Counted from the first letter of the stretch, positions 41,098-55,222 are shown. The stretch: DNA of 64,000 bases from Diospyros lotus (GCF_014633365.1 NC_068351.1:18589366-18653365); one strand, 5' to 3'. Notes: generated from the letters alone by a model not told the origin. Made by a program: numbers and translations.

Positions 41098-44000
41098 CCC
41101 TGAAGCAGCCTAATTTTAGCCCCCTTTTTGCATCTCTCTCGAATGGGTTGTACTGTGTGTACGCCATCTTCTCGAAATTTTCAAGCGCCCTCCGTCTTTC
41201 CTCTTCTTCCTCCTTGCTATTCTGTTCATCCATGAAATCCACCTCAGTGTATATATATATATATATGATACATATATTTGGAAAACATGACAATCAATGG
41301 GAGACTTTTCACCCCCAATTGATTTAATCAAGCCCCCAGGCATAATTATGCACCTCTATGTTGTGTGTGAGTGTATTGTGCTGTGTGTAGGAGTGTTTGT
41401 CCTTGTTTGGTGAGGACTGAGGAGATTCAAAGTGGGTATAAATAGCCCAAATCTTGATATTGGGTTTGGGCCCTAAAGGGCACCCAGATTTTGTGAGCGA
41501 GCGAACCCATACATGCACACGAGCGTCGCCACCGCCGTTTATCTGGTCGGATCGGATCAATATGAATAAAATAATATATTTTTAATAAAAATTTATTCAA
41601 TATATTATTTTGTTTTTATTTTAATCCTGACATCTTTCCAGAAATTGAGCTTCCCGATTTTCTACATTCATGTCACGGTCCGAAGCGCCATCAGCATGTT
41701 TTCTGGTCTCCTCCATGTCACGATCCCAGCTCCTTTTCCTTGTATCATGCATTGGTGTTGGGCTGTCTGTCCAATGCTTTATATAATTGAGCTTCCAGTT
41801 TTGTGTGAAAAAATGCTAAGGACCTCCACTCTCTCACTCTCTCTTCTGCTACGGAAATTTGGAGAATTTCTTCTCCATTTTACTGTTCACCAGAGAGTTC
41901 CACTTCATTTTTCAATCTTTCTTCTACCCAACATAAAGAGTGAAATTCCTTCTTGAGTTCTGTAAGCTCCAATAGTTCTTGATTGTTGTTCTGTTGGTGA
42001 GATCATTTTATCCTATTAAGACTATCGCTGTAGTCTGTTAGCTGTTGATGTAGGGCGATTCTGTCTTCAGGATAGCGCTTTTGCGCGACTCAATCTCTAT
42101 TAATTTATTTGCTCTTTGCAGTATTGTCTACTTCGACCATTAATTACAGCTTTCTTGTATCGATTTTATATATAATTATTATTATTACCCCAACACTCTG
42201 CAGAGCCCATCCCTCATATGTCTCTTCCTTCTCATTTATGTCAATTCAATTAACTTTTTCAATTTTCAATTAGTCTTTGCCCGAGAACCATCTCCTCCAA
42301 TTCCAATTGTTTCATTTATTAAATTGAACTATTTGTCATATGAAAAATTATATTTATAAAAAAATTCTTATATTTTTTAAATTTATACTTTACCTCGTAT
42401 TTTTATTTTTTACTTTTTTTAAAAAAAATGTCATTTCTTCATTTTCGTTTTGTATCGAAAACGTTTTTCATTTCTGTTTTTGTGTAGCCTAAGGCTTGAG
42501 TAGTCTTAATTGTAGGGTTTTTTTTTCTTATTTCTTTGCTCTCTTTTTTTCTTTTTCTTTTAAATTACTTTTCTTTGTATTTAGGCATATGAGCATTGTC
42601 TTTTTATTGACTTTACCCAAAATGCTCCCCTTGAATTTTTGAGCTCTCCCCTTATTTTGACCCTTTTGCCACTTGCCAAATGTCCAAGAAAGGTAAGAGG
42701 AATGAATCATATTTCCCTTTAGCACATACTATGGTGGTAAAAACCAAATGCAAAAAGCAAGATAAAAGATTTGTCAAAAATAAAGAGAAAGAAAAAAGAA
42801 GATATCTTTATGATTGGCAATAAAGCCAATTTTATACTAATTATTGGTGATCTTTCTTCTTTATAACTATGATTGTTGTTGATAAGTTATCGCTAATTTT
42901 TTAAGATCTAATAGCTTTGGAGATTATCTTTAATGATTGCAAATATGTTGTTATAATGGGATTTTAGGTGAGTTCCACTTGAGGGTGGCCCTCTAGATCT
43001 TGCAAGGTTGAATGGCATCAAGGGTGTTTCTTTGTGACATGGCTTTAGTATACATGCATCACAATTACATGCTCTTGGATGCATCAATGAACATCCCAAA
43101 TTTGGACCACTCTACAAAGCCCAATAGCCTCGTCGAGAGGCTTACTGAAGGGCACAAAAATAATAAAAAGGTCCTCACTTAAATTGTAAATTTCTTCCCC
43201 CTGTCCAGCCCCTTTCTTGCTTGCCTCCTCTCTCCACTTCTATGGCTGCTTTCAACAAGTGTCGATTATCGCCGCATCACCTCACTGACTGCCGATGCGA
43301 GGCCAGGCGATGCACTGACAGTTGGTGTTTGTTGGAGGCGACCATGGAAGAGGAAAGAGATGAAAGAGAAGGAGAGCAAGAAAAGGGCAAGAGAAAGAAG
43401 TTTGCAATTTGGATAAGGGCATTTCTATTATTTTATACCCTTTGATGAATCGTTTGGTAAGGCAAAGTAGATTAATCCCCCAAATTCTGGGTTCTTTGTG
43501 GCAAACCAACCCAAGTATAGGCTCATTGCAAGTCTAAATTTGGTTTTGGGAGCAAATCATGGCATTGACGATAGTAAAATATGGAGGAAAAAAAGGAAAA
43601 AAAATGAAAGAGAGTAAAAATATAACAAAAGTATTTTATATAAAATATTTTTATCAATAATAATTAAATTACTATATATATTTCATCACTAGAGAAAATA
43701 AAAAAATTTATTTAATAAATGTATTTAATTTTTATTTTAAGAACAAAGACAAAATTATCAAATAACATTTTTTTTATTTTTCATTTTCATAATAAACAAT
43801 AAAAAATGAACATATAAAATAAAAACAAAAGTTGTAAACTAGAAACAAAGGATTGAGAACTTTGTCAATAAATCATTTTCAAATGTTTTTATTTTGTTTC
43901 AACAATATACGTTTACCATATCATACTAAATATTAGTATTTTCATTGAAAAATATTATATTTATAAATAAGTTTGGCCAACAATTCTTACAAACTAATAC

Positions 44001-45014
44001 AACACACACAAATTCATAATAATTATATCCAAATTCATAATAGTTCTATAAAAAATTAATAATAATTCATAGTAGATAGTAAATTTATTTTTAATTTTGA
44101 GTAAAACCATTGTGAATTTGCATGTAACATGCCAGTTTATGATGATTTTTTATCAAACTTGTTTGTAGTATAACATTTTCCATTTTTATATTCAAGCAAA
44201 ATGGAAAAAAAAAAAACCCAAAAAAACTCAACCATAGGTGGATGATGTATTTATTTGCTAAAATAGTATTTGTTAATCAATATATAAATAAAAAAAGATA
44301 AGATATGAAAAACATTATAAATTTTTATTATTTCTAGTATATTTGTTAAACTTATATGACGATTTTTGAAAAAGAAATCATGTGACTTTTTATCTAGATA
44401 TGTTTATCTCTCGTCCCTCAAAATAAGCATATTTTAGTCTTTATAAATAAGAAAAAGCAACGTTTGTGTCCTCCAATATATTTCAAAAAATTTAACAAAT
44501 AGAAATTTTGAAATGATTCATAACTTTATTTTAATAATTTTATATTTTGGTCCGAAAAATATTTCAATCTTATCTTATTTATTTTAAAAAATGTTACCTA
44601 AGAATATAATCTTTTGAATAGTGATACATTAAAATGTTTCTAATACATAGAAAATAATTAATATATAAAATATAAATCAATTTAAATTTATAACTTTAGA
44701 CGATTGTAAAGTTAAACCTTCCTAATATCCTGAATGAAAGAATTTTATAAAATTTTGTGAATTTTATTTTTAATTTAAATTTTTTGTGTTTGGAATGAAA
44801 AAGTTATAGAATTAAATTTTTAAAATTCAATTTCATAGAATTGATCAAATTTCACCAATTTGAGTAGATTTTGCAAATGAATTATATATTTTAGTCTTTT
44901 CTCATATAATTTCAATCACGAAACACCATTTTAGATCAAATTAGGGCTTTTGTAAATAGAGAGGAAATATGCACAACAACCACCTCTACTTTCATCATGA
45001 TGAAAACAAACAAG
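41098..45014. other. Long AT-rich stretch without recognisable genes
   Basis: No ORF with a domain on either strand. A TA run lies at about 41253-41267. Sequence at 43560-44900 is over 75% A/T with TTTATTTTA-type runs. Some of it (41570-42190) has an LTR-like look but no terminal repeat or primer-binding site that I can support. Confidence 0.5.
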
Positions 45015-45029
45015 AATGAATTTTACGTT

Positions 45030-45231
45030 GCCCTTATGGGCATAACCTAACGGTTGAGACTGTACATGTGTTGGTCTCGAAGAGTCCCAGATTCTAGCCG
45101 TTATATAGTCGATCATAGATTCCGTGTTCGAATCTCATTACTGGATTTTGTGATTTACTTCTCCTGCAAAAATCTTGGAATTGAGCTGCAGGGGTTCTTA
45201 AGGTGAGAGATTTTACCTTTTGGTCCCAAAA
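45030..45231 (+). mobile_element. tRNA-type SINE
   Basis: A 202 bp body flanked by AATGAATTTTACGTT (45015-45029) and AATGAATTTTATGTT (45232-45246), a 15-bp target-site duplication with one mismatch. It has an RNA polymerase III A-box-like TAACCTAACGGTTGAG at about 45044 and a B-box-like GTTCGAATCTC at about 45128, and ends in a short A run. The A-B spacing (about 80 bp) is longer than in a tRNA. No family name assigned. Confidence 0.72.
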
Positions 45232-45246
45232 AATGAATTTTATGTT

Positions 45247-46670
45247 TATGCACACACTTTAAATATGTGTGATTGAATTTCTTCTGATTTTTTGTGAGTT
45301 ATTTTAGTTTTTTTTAAGTGTGATTTGAATTGGTTGATGAGTGAGTTATGGGCATTTTTCTTGAGCATGTAATTGACTTTATTGTGTTGGTGATGGCTTT
45401 AATGCATGAATTTTTTTTACAATTTTGATTTTAAATAATTGATTGTGTTTAATATTTTTTTAATTTTAATAAAATTATTACATAAAAAATAAGATCACAA
45501 GTGTGTAAACGGTAATCGAAATAACCGAATTACATGTAATAATCAAACAGAACCGACCAACCCATCTCAACTAATCGAAATCTAAATAGTGGTAATCAAA
45601 CTGAACTAAAAACCGAACTAATCCACAAAATAACTGAAGAGACCAAATATTAGTTCAACCATACTGTTGCCGCTGACCACTTAGCCGTGATTCATATATC
45701 CAAAAATGAATTTAATCCAATGGTGGATTTTTTTAAGAAAATTTAAGAATTAATTTTATGGTAAAAAACTTCAAATAAGTTTTTGAAAAAACGTCTAAAC
45801 CACTATTCATGACGGATTTCGAAAATTAGAATCAATCATCAAATTCGCTTTGGTTCAGTGACCCACATGCCGAAAAGTCAAAAATATTTAATGATTGAAT
45901 TTTAGTAGATCTAGTATCTAAGTTTTAATGTAAAATAGAAGTTGTCGAAAAACTTACTGAAAGAGCCATTGACGTCGACGGGCAATCACGATAGTACAAA
46001 TCGAAAGGAGAGAGAGATGCAATCATTGTCGGCGTTGAGGTCAAACTTCATCGTTAATGTCGGAGGTAAAGAAGAATGGTTGGCATTGGCGTTACAAAAG
46101 CTTCCGCTTTCCTATAGGTGGTTGCTTTGAAGGAAATAGCAATCGCTGGCGTTGGAGGCAGAGAAAAAGCGTCACATCGACATAGGCTATGGGGTCGAAA
46201 AGTAGAAGACAATGAGAAAAGGAGAGGGTCGATTAAAGGGAAGGATCAAACGTTGGTTCAATCCTTCTGTTGGGTTCTAGTTGTTTAGCCTATTTCACTT
46301 TTTCTTTTATACTAGACACGAGACAATTACCAAACTTTATAATTTTCATTCAATTTGATTAGTTGTTTAATTATTGAACAACACTAATCAAATCAAAATT
46401 GATAATTGATTTTTCACTCAAACAGTAATCAAATTGCTAACTGATACCTAAATAATCAAACCAAATCATCTAATTCAATCGGTTCAATTCGATTTGATAT
46501 AACAAAACCTCTTATCACTCTTAATCATTGCTAAAAGTTAAATTATAAATTCATAAAATTTAATTTAATTGTATATTCATTTTAACTATAAAAATTTAAT
46601 TAGAAATAGGATTCAAAGAATTTCCAATCAGTTATTAATTGAGTGTAAAACCTTATCAACAACAAGAAGT
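45247..46670. other. Intergenic DNA downstream of the THA8-like gene
   Basis: AT-rich, with AATCGAA/AACCGAA-type short motifs near both 45500-45660 and 46380-46520, possibly the decayed ends of a small DNA transposon, but no end or duplication could be matched. Confidence 0.45.
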
Positions 46671-47333
46671 TCAACTTGTACCAAAATCCAAGCCAATCTC
46701 ATCAGCCAGCCTCAGCTCTCCCATTCTCCTTAAACCCTTGCTCAAAACCCTAGCCACATACTCATCCTCATCCGACCGCCACCCACTTCTCTTCATCAAC
46801 CCATAAATCCTGGCCGTCGATTCCACTCTCCCGGCCGCAATCACCGCCTTGACCAGCCTTACCAGCCCTCCGCCGCAGGGGATCCCGCCCTCCGTCTCCA
46901 GATCCCCAATCAGACTGTCGATATCCTCCGCCATCCCTTTCCTCGCTAGCGCCGTCACCAAGTCGGCGTAAACGGCCAAGTCGGTAGCATACCACGACTC
47001 CGATCGGGCAGCGGCGAACACCTTGAGGGCCAAGTCGCAGCGGTCCTGACGGAGCAGCTCGTTGAAGGCAGCGATGAGGTCGGGCTTGATTAGGCGGGAG
47101 AGGGTCTTGGAGAGGACGGCGTCAAGGCTGGAGGGGTCGGCTCGGCTAGCCGCCCGCTTCAGGGATTGGACGGCTTGTATTGCTTCGGTGCTCAGTACAC
47201 GGCCTTTGACGAGCGGGCCGCGGTTGCTTCGTGGGCCGCATCGCACGGTGGCAAAATGCCGGCCGCCGTCGGCGTTTATGGAAGGGTGATTGGATGAGAA
47301 AAGTGGGAGATTTGAGAGGAAAGTGGACGACAT
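46671..47333 (-). CDS. THA8: THA8-like pentatricopeptide-repeat protein
   Basis: A short PPR protein of 220 codons in one exon. THA8 proteins are plastid PPR proteins that bind RNA and promote splicing of specific group II introns. The N-terminal 25-30 residues (MSSTFLSNLPLFSSNHPSIN) are Ser-rich and lack acidic residues, as in a chloroplast transit peptide. The family signature CGPRSNRGPLVKGRVLSTEA and IQAVQSLKRA follows, then helix-turn-helix PPR-like units (DLIAAFNELLRQDRCDLALK, AVYADLVTALARKG, RIYGLMKRSGW) and a C-terminal LSKGLRRMGE. ATG 47333 is chosen because the frame upstream offers only TTG (47366) and length then equals the roughly 220 residues known for the family. No stop or shift. 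The window does not show which member (THA8 or a THA8-like paralogue) it is. Confidence 0.85.
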   Translation of the reverse strand: MSSTFLSNLPLFSSNHPSINADGGRHFATVRCGPRSNRGPLVKGRVLSTEAIQAVQSLKRAASRADPSSLDAVLSKTLSRLIKPDLIAAFNELLRQDRCDLALKVFAAARSESWYATDLAVYADLVTALARKGMAEDIDSLIGDLETEGGIPCGGGLVRLVKAVIAAGRVESTARIYGLMKRSGWRSDEDEYVARVLSKGLRRMGELRLADEIGLDFGTS

Positions 47334-48465
47334 GGAAATGGAAGCAGCTTTCTCCTTCACCGCCAAAACAGTACGCAGAAGGGGTGAAGATATTAGGAAC
47401 GAACCATTGGGAATGACTAAACTGTCCTTTCACGGCCGACCACTATAAAGTGACCTATAGTCATAGCCGACCACTTTTTTTTTTTTTTTAATTTTTGTTA
47501 TAATAATAATAATAATCAAGCCGAGACTTTTAAAAAAAAAATTAATGTGTCTGCTAATGACGAGAGTAAGTGATACATGTTCGTAAAATTTTAAAAAGGT
47601 ATGTGTTATTTTTAAAAAATACAAAAAAAAAGCTAATACAATTTAAATAAACTTAAGAATAGTATGTGAAATTTATCGAAATTTATAATGACACATATTA
47701 TTTGTTTTTAACATTAATAAACGTAACATTAAGCTTAGTTATCAAATACTGATTTTTACAAAACAATGGCTATACTACAGGCTACAGCACAACAATATAA
47801 AACAGAAACAGGCCCTGATAGCGGTGCAAATATATAATAGGTTGCGGGAGACTGAAATGGCTTCAAAGCCTATAAAATAGTGAGAGATGACAGAACAGTT
47901 ATGATACTTCTCCCATCCCAGTGGTGTTGGAAATGGCACAATATAACTGAACACATTCTTCTGCTCAAGCTAAAGAACATTCGAATTCCTGATGTACAAT
48001 TCAGAATCATACACCAAGTCAACATGCTTATCAAAATGAACCCAACCCCTTTATTCTAACATAGTTTGCAGCCGCATATCGAGCAAAAACTGCCGAAAAA
48101 CAGTTTTAAGTAAACAGGAGTAGAAAAGCAATTACAATTGCATTTGCAAGTCAATTAGTACTAGGGGAGTATCAGCCAAAGGAAATTAAACGTGGAGGTC
48201 AATAACTATTTAGTACTAGAGATTCAAGGTTCAGCAACCGACTTCACGTTAAAGGGCCATGCCTAAAACTTCTTGTCAGTTTCTTCCCACCATCAATTGC
48301 TTCGAATTAAGACTATAATATATTTATATGACTACATCGCCCTTCAATTTATTCATGTATACATGTATAACCACCAATTCAATTTATAAGCCACTTCGTC
48401 GTTACAAGGTTATGCAGTTGCTTTGTAATACTAATTATACATATTGATTATCTTACCAGAGTTGC
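47334..48465. other. Region between the THA8-like and LETM1-like genes
   Basis: Contains the THA8-like 5' flank, with two direct copies of GCCGACCACT (47436 and 47464) and a T run at about 47475, and the LETM1-like 3' flank. No ORF with a domain. Confidence 0.55.
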
Positions 48466-51400
48466 TTACAAGTTTGAAGCATCATCTTTGATGTTGTTGA
48501 GTGACTGAACTTCCATCTTCTTGGCTCTCTTCAGTTGTTTGACAATATCCAGCCGTTCAGACGAGTATGGAGTTGGGACCTAGTTCAGATAGAAATAAAG
48601 CATAAGAAGAGAGAAGATAAAGCAATGAAGAAAGTGGAAGATGTCAATACAGGTTAAGAAGATTTACCAAGCCCGGCATGTACTTCTGGATTGCTGCAAA
48701 CATGGCTGCGTGGCCAACAGCAGATACCTGCTCATAAAAAAATGTTAGTACAATCAGTTCATTTGGTTCTGGGCACTGATACATCGGCTGCGCGTGCTAT
48801 CTTATTTATGACAGAGCACAAGTTGTGTGCCTGTTTTAGGAGGCAACAAGAAGATAGGCTATAGAAATAATTAGTTTTAAACATTTTTGTTTCAAGAGGA
48901 GTTTTGCCTTTTATGCTCAAATTTAGGATTTATTTTATGCTTTCATATTTTTTGGTGATACCAAGCCTAGGATAAACTGCACTAGGGAAATTAACAAAGT
49001 GACTAACTATTCTAAGTTTATCGTTTGGATGAGACAAGTAGCAATAGAGGACTGGTAATGCATTTGTACACAAAAAAGCCTCTCCACATTTACAACCAGG
49101 TACAAAAAAAAAAGCCTTCCCACTTTTACATACCAACAAAAATCCTTATATAAAATGAATAGTCAAATCTACCAGGAAAGATGGCACATTGGTCAATTTA
49201 ATCTTTTTGCCAAATCAGGCAAAGTTAGAACACAATAAACGTTCAAATACCACAATCAAGACAAAACAGACAGAAGGCCAGGGATTGTGTCATGATTTAT
49301 AAGTATCAAGTATCAACCATGATGAAAGCAGATCCAAGTAGTTACATGGATATGGTAAGGATATTGATATAGTTTTAGTGACTCCACAATTTAGTGATTT
49401 TACATGAAGGAAAGCTGAATGGTTAAGCAATGGCAGTGCTCTCTGTGGCTAGTTTCACAACATGACCAATGTAATTGGTCTCCAGACATTCTGTAGGAAG
49501 TATATGGAAGGATAAGCCTAAACATTGTTAACAACAGTGAAAATATGGTAGCATTCCAATGTAATATTAGAGAAAAAAATTTATGGTTTGGTTAGGGGTT
49601 GTTTGATAGAACTTCCAGTTTTAATTTTCAATTTCAATTTTTTGTGTTCAAATTACATTTTTTTTAAAAGAAAATTAAACATTTTCATAACTTTGTTTCT
49701 TAAACCAAAATTTTGATAAAAAATTAAATATAGTATTTGATACAATTTCTTATTGGTTTGATTGGGAATTGTTTGACAGAACTTCCAGATTTTAATTTTT
49801 TGTGTTCAATTTATTGAAAACAACACCCTTAATCTAGAAAAATTTTAACTTTGCAACCTTGTTTTTGTTCTTTTCCAATTGGCACCCTCTATCAGGCTAG
49901 CCCAAACTGCCAGTCATTCCTTTTTCTTCTTCCTTTTCCTCCTTTCCACTGCTAACATTGACTCCCAACTCTCAAATCTAAGTGTCATCATCCAGACTCC
50001 TAAATTAGAACTAGGAGTTATAAAAACTCCCGGATGAGGTCTTAATGATAAGAGAAAAGAACACGAAAAGACAAGGAGAGAAACATAGAAGAGAGAAGAA
50101 AGAAGGAGAGAGCGGAAGACGAGAGACTAAACAGAGAAACAAAGAAGGAGGAGGTGCCATCAATCTCTGACTGGTATTCATCATAGGAAAGGATGTTGCC
50201 AGGGAGTTTGCAAGTTTGGCGAGGAAAGGGAGATAGAATGAAATGATGAAGGGAAGAAGTCAAGGAATGGATGAGATAGATTTGATCTTATTTTTTTTAC
50301 CAAAACAGAATCAAACACCATTTTTGTTTTCATTTCTGAAATTTTGAAAATGAAAAACCTACCAAACTGGACCTCAAAAATTCATACAAGCCTTTTTAAG
50401 CTTCCTCTTTTTAGCTCATCTTTTAGTCTTCAAGCTTCTAGAAAAGTGGCTTGGCCACAATATAGATAGAATTGAACAGTTACAAATAAAGATAAAAGAG
50501 AAAAATTCATGAAAGAACTACATGTTTCATGGGAACACCACAAACTATAAGGTCAGGAGGTGCTTACAGGAAGCAGCATTAGGATTGTAATTGGGATAAG
50601 TGAAGCAATATCAGCTAGTGTTCTTTGTATCTTCCCCCTTTCCCTTTTCGTGACCTTGTGGCCACGCAACTGCTTCATGAGAAGTTCCAAAGAATCCAAT
50701 ATGTCTATACAAAGCAACTGAGTACCCATCCACACATCCTATATAAAAATTTGGTTGCAATATCAGCACCAGCATGGGATATTCAAAAACGCATGGGATA
50801 TTCAGCCTTACAGCAGTTGTAGATATCAGCTTGATGGTGGATTTTCTGAGCAAACTCTTATGTAGGGGCTCTGATTCAGCAGCACTGCCCACCTTTCCCA
50901 GGGTTATTGGATCCAAGCCTGCTGAGTTGGTATCCTGTCATTCTAAGCATGTCAGCATTTATCAAATAGCAAATAAATCACATTGATGTAGGTTCCATGT
51001 TACAGGAGCAACGTGCTATGGGTGTTCAGAGACTGCATGAAAGGGTGACAAGAAGGCTGGTATATTGGAGGTTTTCTGGTTTTATGATTCACAAAGTATA
51101 TTGCAATCATTCAAAGCATTACTTCGGAATTATTAGTAATGAAGAAGATACCATACTGCTTCCAGAAGTTCCTCAAAAATAAAAGAAAATAGGAAAAACA
51201 CAATAGTAGCCCATTGTATTTTCAAAACTTGTTAACCAGATACAAGGAATCGAGGTCATTCTTAATATGACAATACATCTAGTAATACCTGAATCAGCTG
51301 AGATCTATGTTGGTGAATGCCACTTTTTATTAAATCAGTTGACTCTGGATTCACTTCTGAGTTTGCAGATGGATTTGTTCTGCCTTCTATTTGGGAAGGC

Positions 51401-54400
51401 AATGAGTCAGAGACAATTCTTTCTGAAATTCGCAGTAGCGCACTGTTGGGAAAAGCCACCATTATCTAATTCTTCTTTAAAGTAATCAATCATTCAAATA
51501 ATAGCAAAACACAAACCAGAATGATCAACATACCTTGATTTATCATGAGCAGCCCAGTATCCCTCCAGACAGATGGATAGCAGACTCTGACTACAAAGTT
51601 ACAAAGCTCATTCATCTAAAAGCCAATTAACCTAATAGGACGGAGTATGAATGCAGTCAGGAAATATTTACCTCCGAAGTAAGAATGAAAGTAAACTTGC
51701 ATCTAAAGGTTGTTGAGTTGAATTGCTGACATGAGCAAACCCAGAGAAAACATCATAGCAAACAGTTAAAACAGTATATAGGATAGTTTCTTTCTCTGCT
51801 TGGATGGCCTGCTGTTTGGACCTCCTCCTCTCTTGATTGAATATGCTAGAAAATGATGCATAAAAGTCTAGCCACTCAATTTCATCAGTCACCACCTGAA
51901 TGGAACATATAATTCATCAGCTGATACCAATATGAATATGCAACATGAAGTTTAATTAAACTAACCTCCATGAAAAGCTGATATTCAGACAGCGAAGAAA
52001 ATTCAGGGTAAACAAAGAGGCTACCACATTCCAAGTAACTGCAGGAATTGCATTGGACTGGTTTAAATATCTACAAATCAATGTCAAAGTTGAAACACCT
52101 AGATCTGATATAATCTACCTGAGAAAGTCCTTAACATTCTCATCTAAATCTTTTATACCAATTCCTGACAAGAATAATCTGGTCTCCCTTCCCAAATATG
52201 CAAAGATGCCAAGAGTAGCCAAACTATTCTCTTGAACCTGCATAGATTTAAAACCAGAAGATAATAAACTGGTGATATCATAAAAATGTGAACAGAGAAG
52301 AATTATAAGATTATGAGGAGATTTGATAAGATTTACAGGTAATTGAGATATGAAGAAAATTGTATTTTATATAAAGAGCGACATGAACAAGCAATCTAGA
52401 ATTATAAGGTTATGATGAGATTTGATAAGATTTATAACTGATTGGGATATAAAGAGCAACAGAGAAAGCAATCTCTGCTTGTAATGTATATAAAGAGTGA
52501 CAGAACCAAGCAATCTAGAATTAGAACAGAAAAGGTTTGTATTGAATATTTTAGTAGCTTACTATTGAGTTTAATAATCTCTTTGAAGACTTCTAAACTC
52601 AATTATTAAGTGAAAGAGTAATCTATGATTGCACTATTAAAGGATAATTTAGAGTAGAGGCCAACAGTGTATTTGATGAATTGCAGAACTAACCTTGTCG
52701 CAGAAAATTTGCTTGCCAGAAATGACACTTTCCCTGTGGAATGCTGTAGAAAGCTTCTTCTGAACCAAGCCAATCCAAAATTCTACTTCTTCAATGTTCT
52801 TTCCAGGTAGAACCTTTTTACCAAAATGTATCAGGAAGTCCTCTTCAAATCCTGCCTCACTTGCTAAGTGGTGTAACTTATCCAGTGAAACAAGACTGTG
52901 TAACAAGTCCATCAAATGTGCCAGTATATCCTCAATGGAAGCTGATAATAAAGAACAAGAAACACGCCCTGAACCCAACTTCTTCACTGCAGCACAGCAA
53001 CTGATAGCCAGAATGATCCCTGCAACACCACTGGACAACTTTGTGTTTAAAGGATCTCCTCAATGATGTTTTTCTAGATCTATTACAGCAGAAGGATCAT
53101 GCATTTGAGTGAATGGAATTTGAAGGGAAAAAAGAAACTGTGAATTCATAATAGAATCCTAGAATTTTACAAGGATTATGCACATGTTTTGAATGGAACT
53201 AAATGAACTGTGTTCTATCATAAAATGCTACATTTTACAATGAATAAAACAACTATCATTTCATGATATGATGCTAAATTCTATAACTTTGAAATTAATA
53301 TAAGGGATTCTAGGAGCCAACCTTCGTGCATATTCCATAGACCACTTCTTGAATAAGGGGATGAACAGTCCTGCCATTCGTGGTAGTTCTACCATTCTAA
53401 ACCACTGTACCAACTTTGGATGCCTTATGTTCAACTGACTTTCAATGGACTCCCCAAGACAATTTGTCATGGGAGATAAGCTGAAAGCAAGTAAAAAACA
53501 GACATCAACCCTAATAGTCAGCCTCACCATTAGAACAACAAATAAACAGAGAGACATGAGCAGAATCCTAAAACAAGGTCTAAGTTCAATTTCTGTTCAT
53601 ATGAATTTTGCAAGTGCAGAGAGATAAATGAAATTATAAAGGAATTAGAAGACCCAAATCTTTTTACATTAGATTTTCACAATCAACAAATTATGATATT
53701 GAGAAACAAAATTTCCTTGAAAAGTGTTAAGTTATTTGGGAAAACAGTTTCTAGAACTAAAGACCATCCAGTAATACTTTTCCTGCAAAGGTCTATTGGT
53801 ACTCACATCTCATTAACAGGAGAAGAGTTCTTGTAATGTTTATGGGAAAGAAATAATTCAACTTCAATCACGGCTTTCAACAAGGCATACACTGCAACCT
53901 GTTCAACCATATGAAGAAACAATGCTTTCTCAGTTCTTCCATGAATTCAAATTCTACAAAGATGTTCTACCTAAGGTTACCCAGCATGTAATTACTTACA
54001 GCATGAAATGATCAACCACAACTACATGGAGATTAAGGTACCAAATATCATCTAAAATTTTTGAAGTTAATACAAACTACACAACATTGGTAAATAGGAA
54101 ATAACAACATAGATTTTTGCTGCATGAGAAAATGGATAACTGCCATACTCTTATATGATTTCTGCCTACCTGATATGCAATGCGTTTATGCCATGCCTGG
54201 ACATCCACCCCAACCCATGCCATCGCAAGCTCAGTGTGATTTCTAGTCAATTCGTGTGCCTGAATTGCAAGGGAAAAACTCCTAGCAGATTCATGCAATA
54301 CCCACAGAAGACAATTGACCTTATTAAACTCCATTTGAGGACTATGCATTGGAGCAACAAAAGGCACACTCTCACTATTGGTTTGATTAGAGTCAGTAGA

Positions 54401-54622
54401 AGAAACTGCCAATGATAATGCTCTAGAGAGAAACCATCTTGTTAGAGGAACTTGAGATGAACAAAAGTAGAGAGTACGCAGAGCTCCACATGGAAGGTTA
54501 CTCCTTGAAAGGCAATAAATCTCTTGCTCTTTCTCATTGTTATTTGATCTGGAAAGTGCACTAGCCCTCAACTTTCGACCCTGTAATTCAAAAGATTTTC
54601 TGCAAGACGAAGAAGGTACCAT
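48466..54622 (-). CDS. LETM1-like protein (plant At3g11560/At5g06220 type), 13 exons
   Basis: Exons 54622-54170, 53898-53807, 53480-53322, 53030-52694, 52237-52119, 52038-51966, 51895-51672, 51590-51534, 51442-51289, 50934-50812, 50738-50568, 48727-48668 and 48579-48466 join in phase, with GT-AG borders, into 711 codons plus stop and no interruption. The body contains VNCLLWVLHESARSFSLA, LAMAWVGVDVQAWHKRIAYQ, GIILAISCCAAVKKL, VEFWIGLVQKKLSTAFHRES, NSLATLGIFAYLGRETRLFL and VCYDVFSGFAH. The C-terminal part has KQLRGHKVTKRERGKIQRTL, then a hydrophobic helix ASLIPITILMLLPVSAVGHA and KYMPGLVPTP, the LETM1-type segment of organelle inner-membrane ion-homeostasis proteins. Molecular role in plants is not settled. 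Intron 11 is long (1,840 bp). The true start is probably further upstream. Confidence 0.82.
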
Positions 54623-55144
54623 TGAATCTCCCCCCTAAAGAAATCACCTTAAGAATATTGTCATGTATAACCATGTATAGTCTGCATTATACTACCAATG
54701 TGGATTATTCCAATAGGCAAACATGCTGAGATTACATTACTAGAGTCTGAATTTCAAAAGAAGTTTTCTTTCCCAGTAAAACATACAATTTTGTTTTGTT
54801 TTTCTATTCAAATTAATCACATTAAAACACATTTCTCATGGCATGATGACAATATTACACTTTTTTTCTTTGAATCTTATCTCTAAATTTCAGCTCATTA
54901 TATTGATTCTTCCCCTGCCCCCCCAAGGGAAACTTTGGAAGCCCAATATTTTATAAGAAAGGAAGGTAAATGAGAAGTACTGGATGCAATGATATTGTCA
55001 TCAAGGAAAAAAAAAAAAAGATAAGAAAACTTTAGAGCAAGAAGTAAACAATAAAGAAAGCATACACAGTCACACAGATGTACTTGGAAACTGAAGTAGA
55101 GGGAGAAAAACAAGATCAACTTATAGGCATGGATCAAATCAAAC

Positions 55145-55222
55145 CTTATTGTCAACATCAATAACTAGAAGGAACTCGCAATCTTTGTCCTGTTGTTTAA
55201 GCCCACAACTTGAAGGAAAGTC
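55145..55222 (-). CDS. Probable additional upstream coding exon of the LETM1-like gene
   Basis: 78 nt between an acceptor-like CATATAG and a donor AAG|GTTTGA encode DFPSSCGLKQQDKDCEFLL and VIDVDNK in the frame that joins, through the acceptor TTTCTTTAG ending at 54635, to GGDSMVPSSS. If used, ATG 54622 is internal and the gene begins still further upstream (higher coordinates). No upstream ATG exon is recognisable in 55223-55617; it may lie beyond the transposon nest. Confidence 0.45.

Noticed and set aside
45490..46530. Possible hAT-type element between the AATCGAA-rich stretches
   Set aside because: No matching terminal repeats or 8-bp duplication could be found.
54898..55161. 87-codon minus-strand hydrophobic frame upstream of the LETM1-like exons
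   Set aside because: Lies in the intron after the 55145 donor; hydrophobicity comes from T-rich intron sequence.
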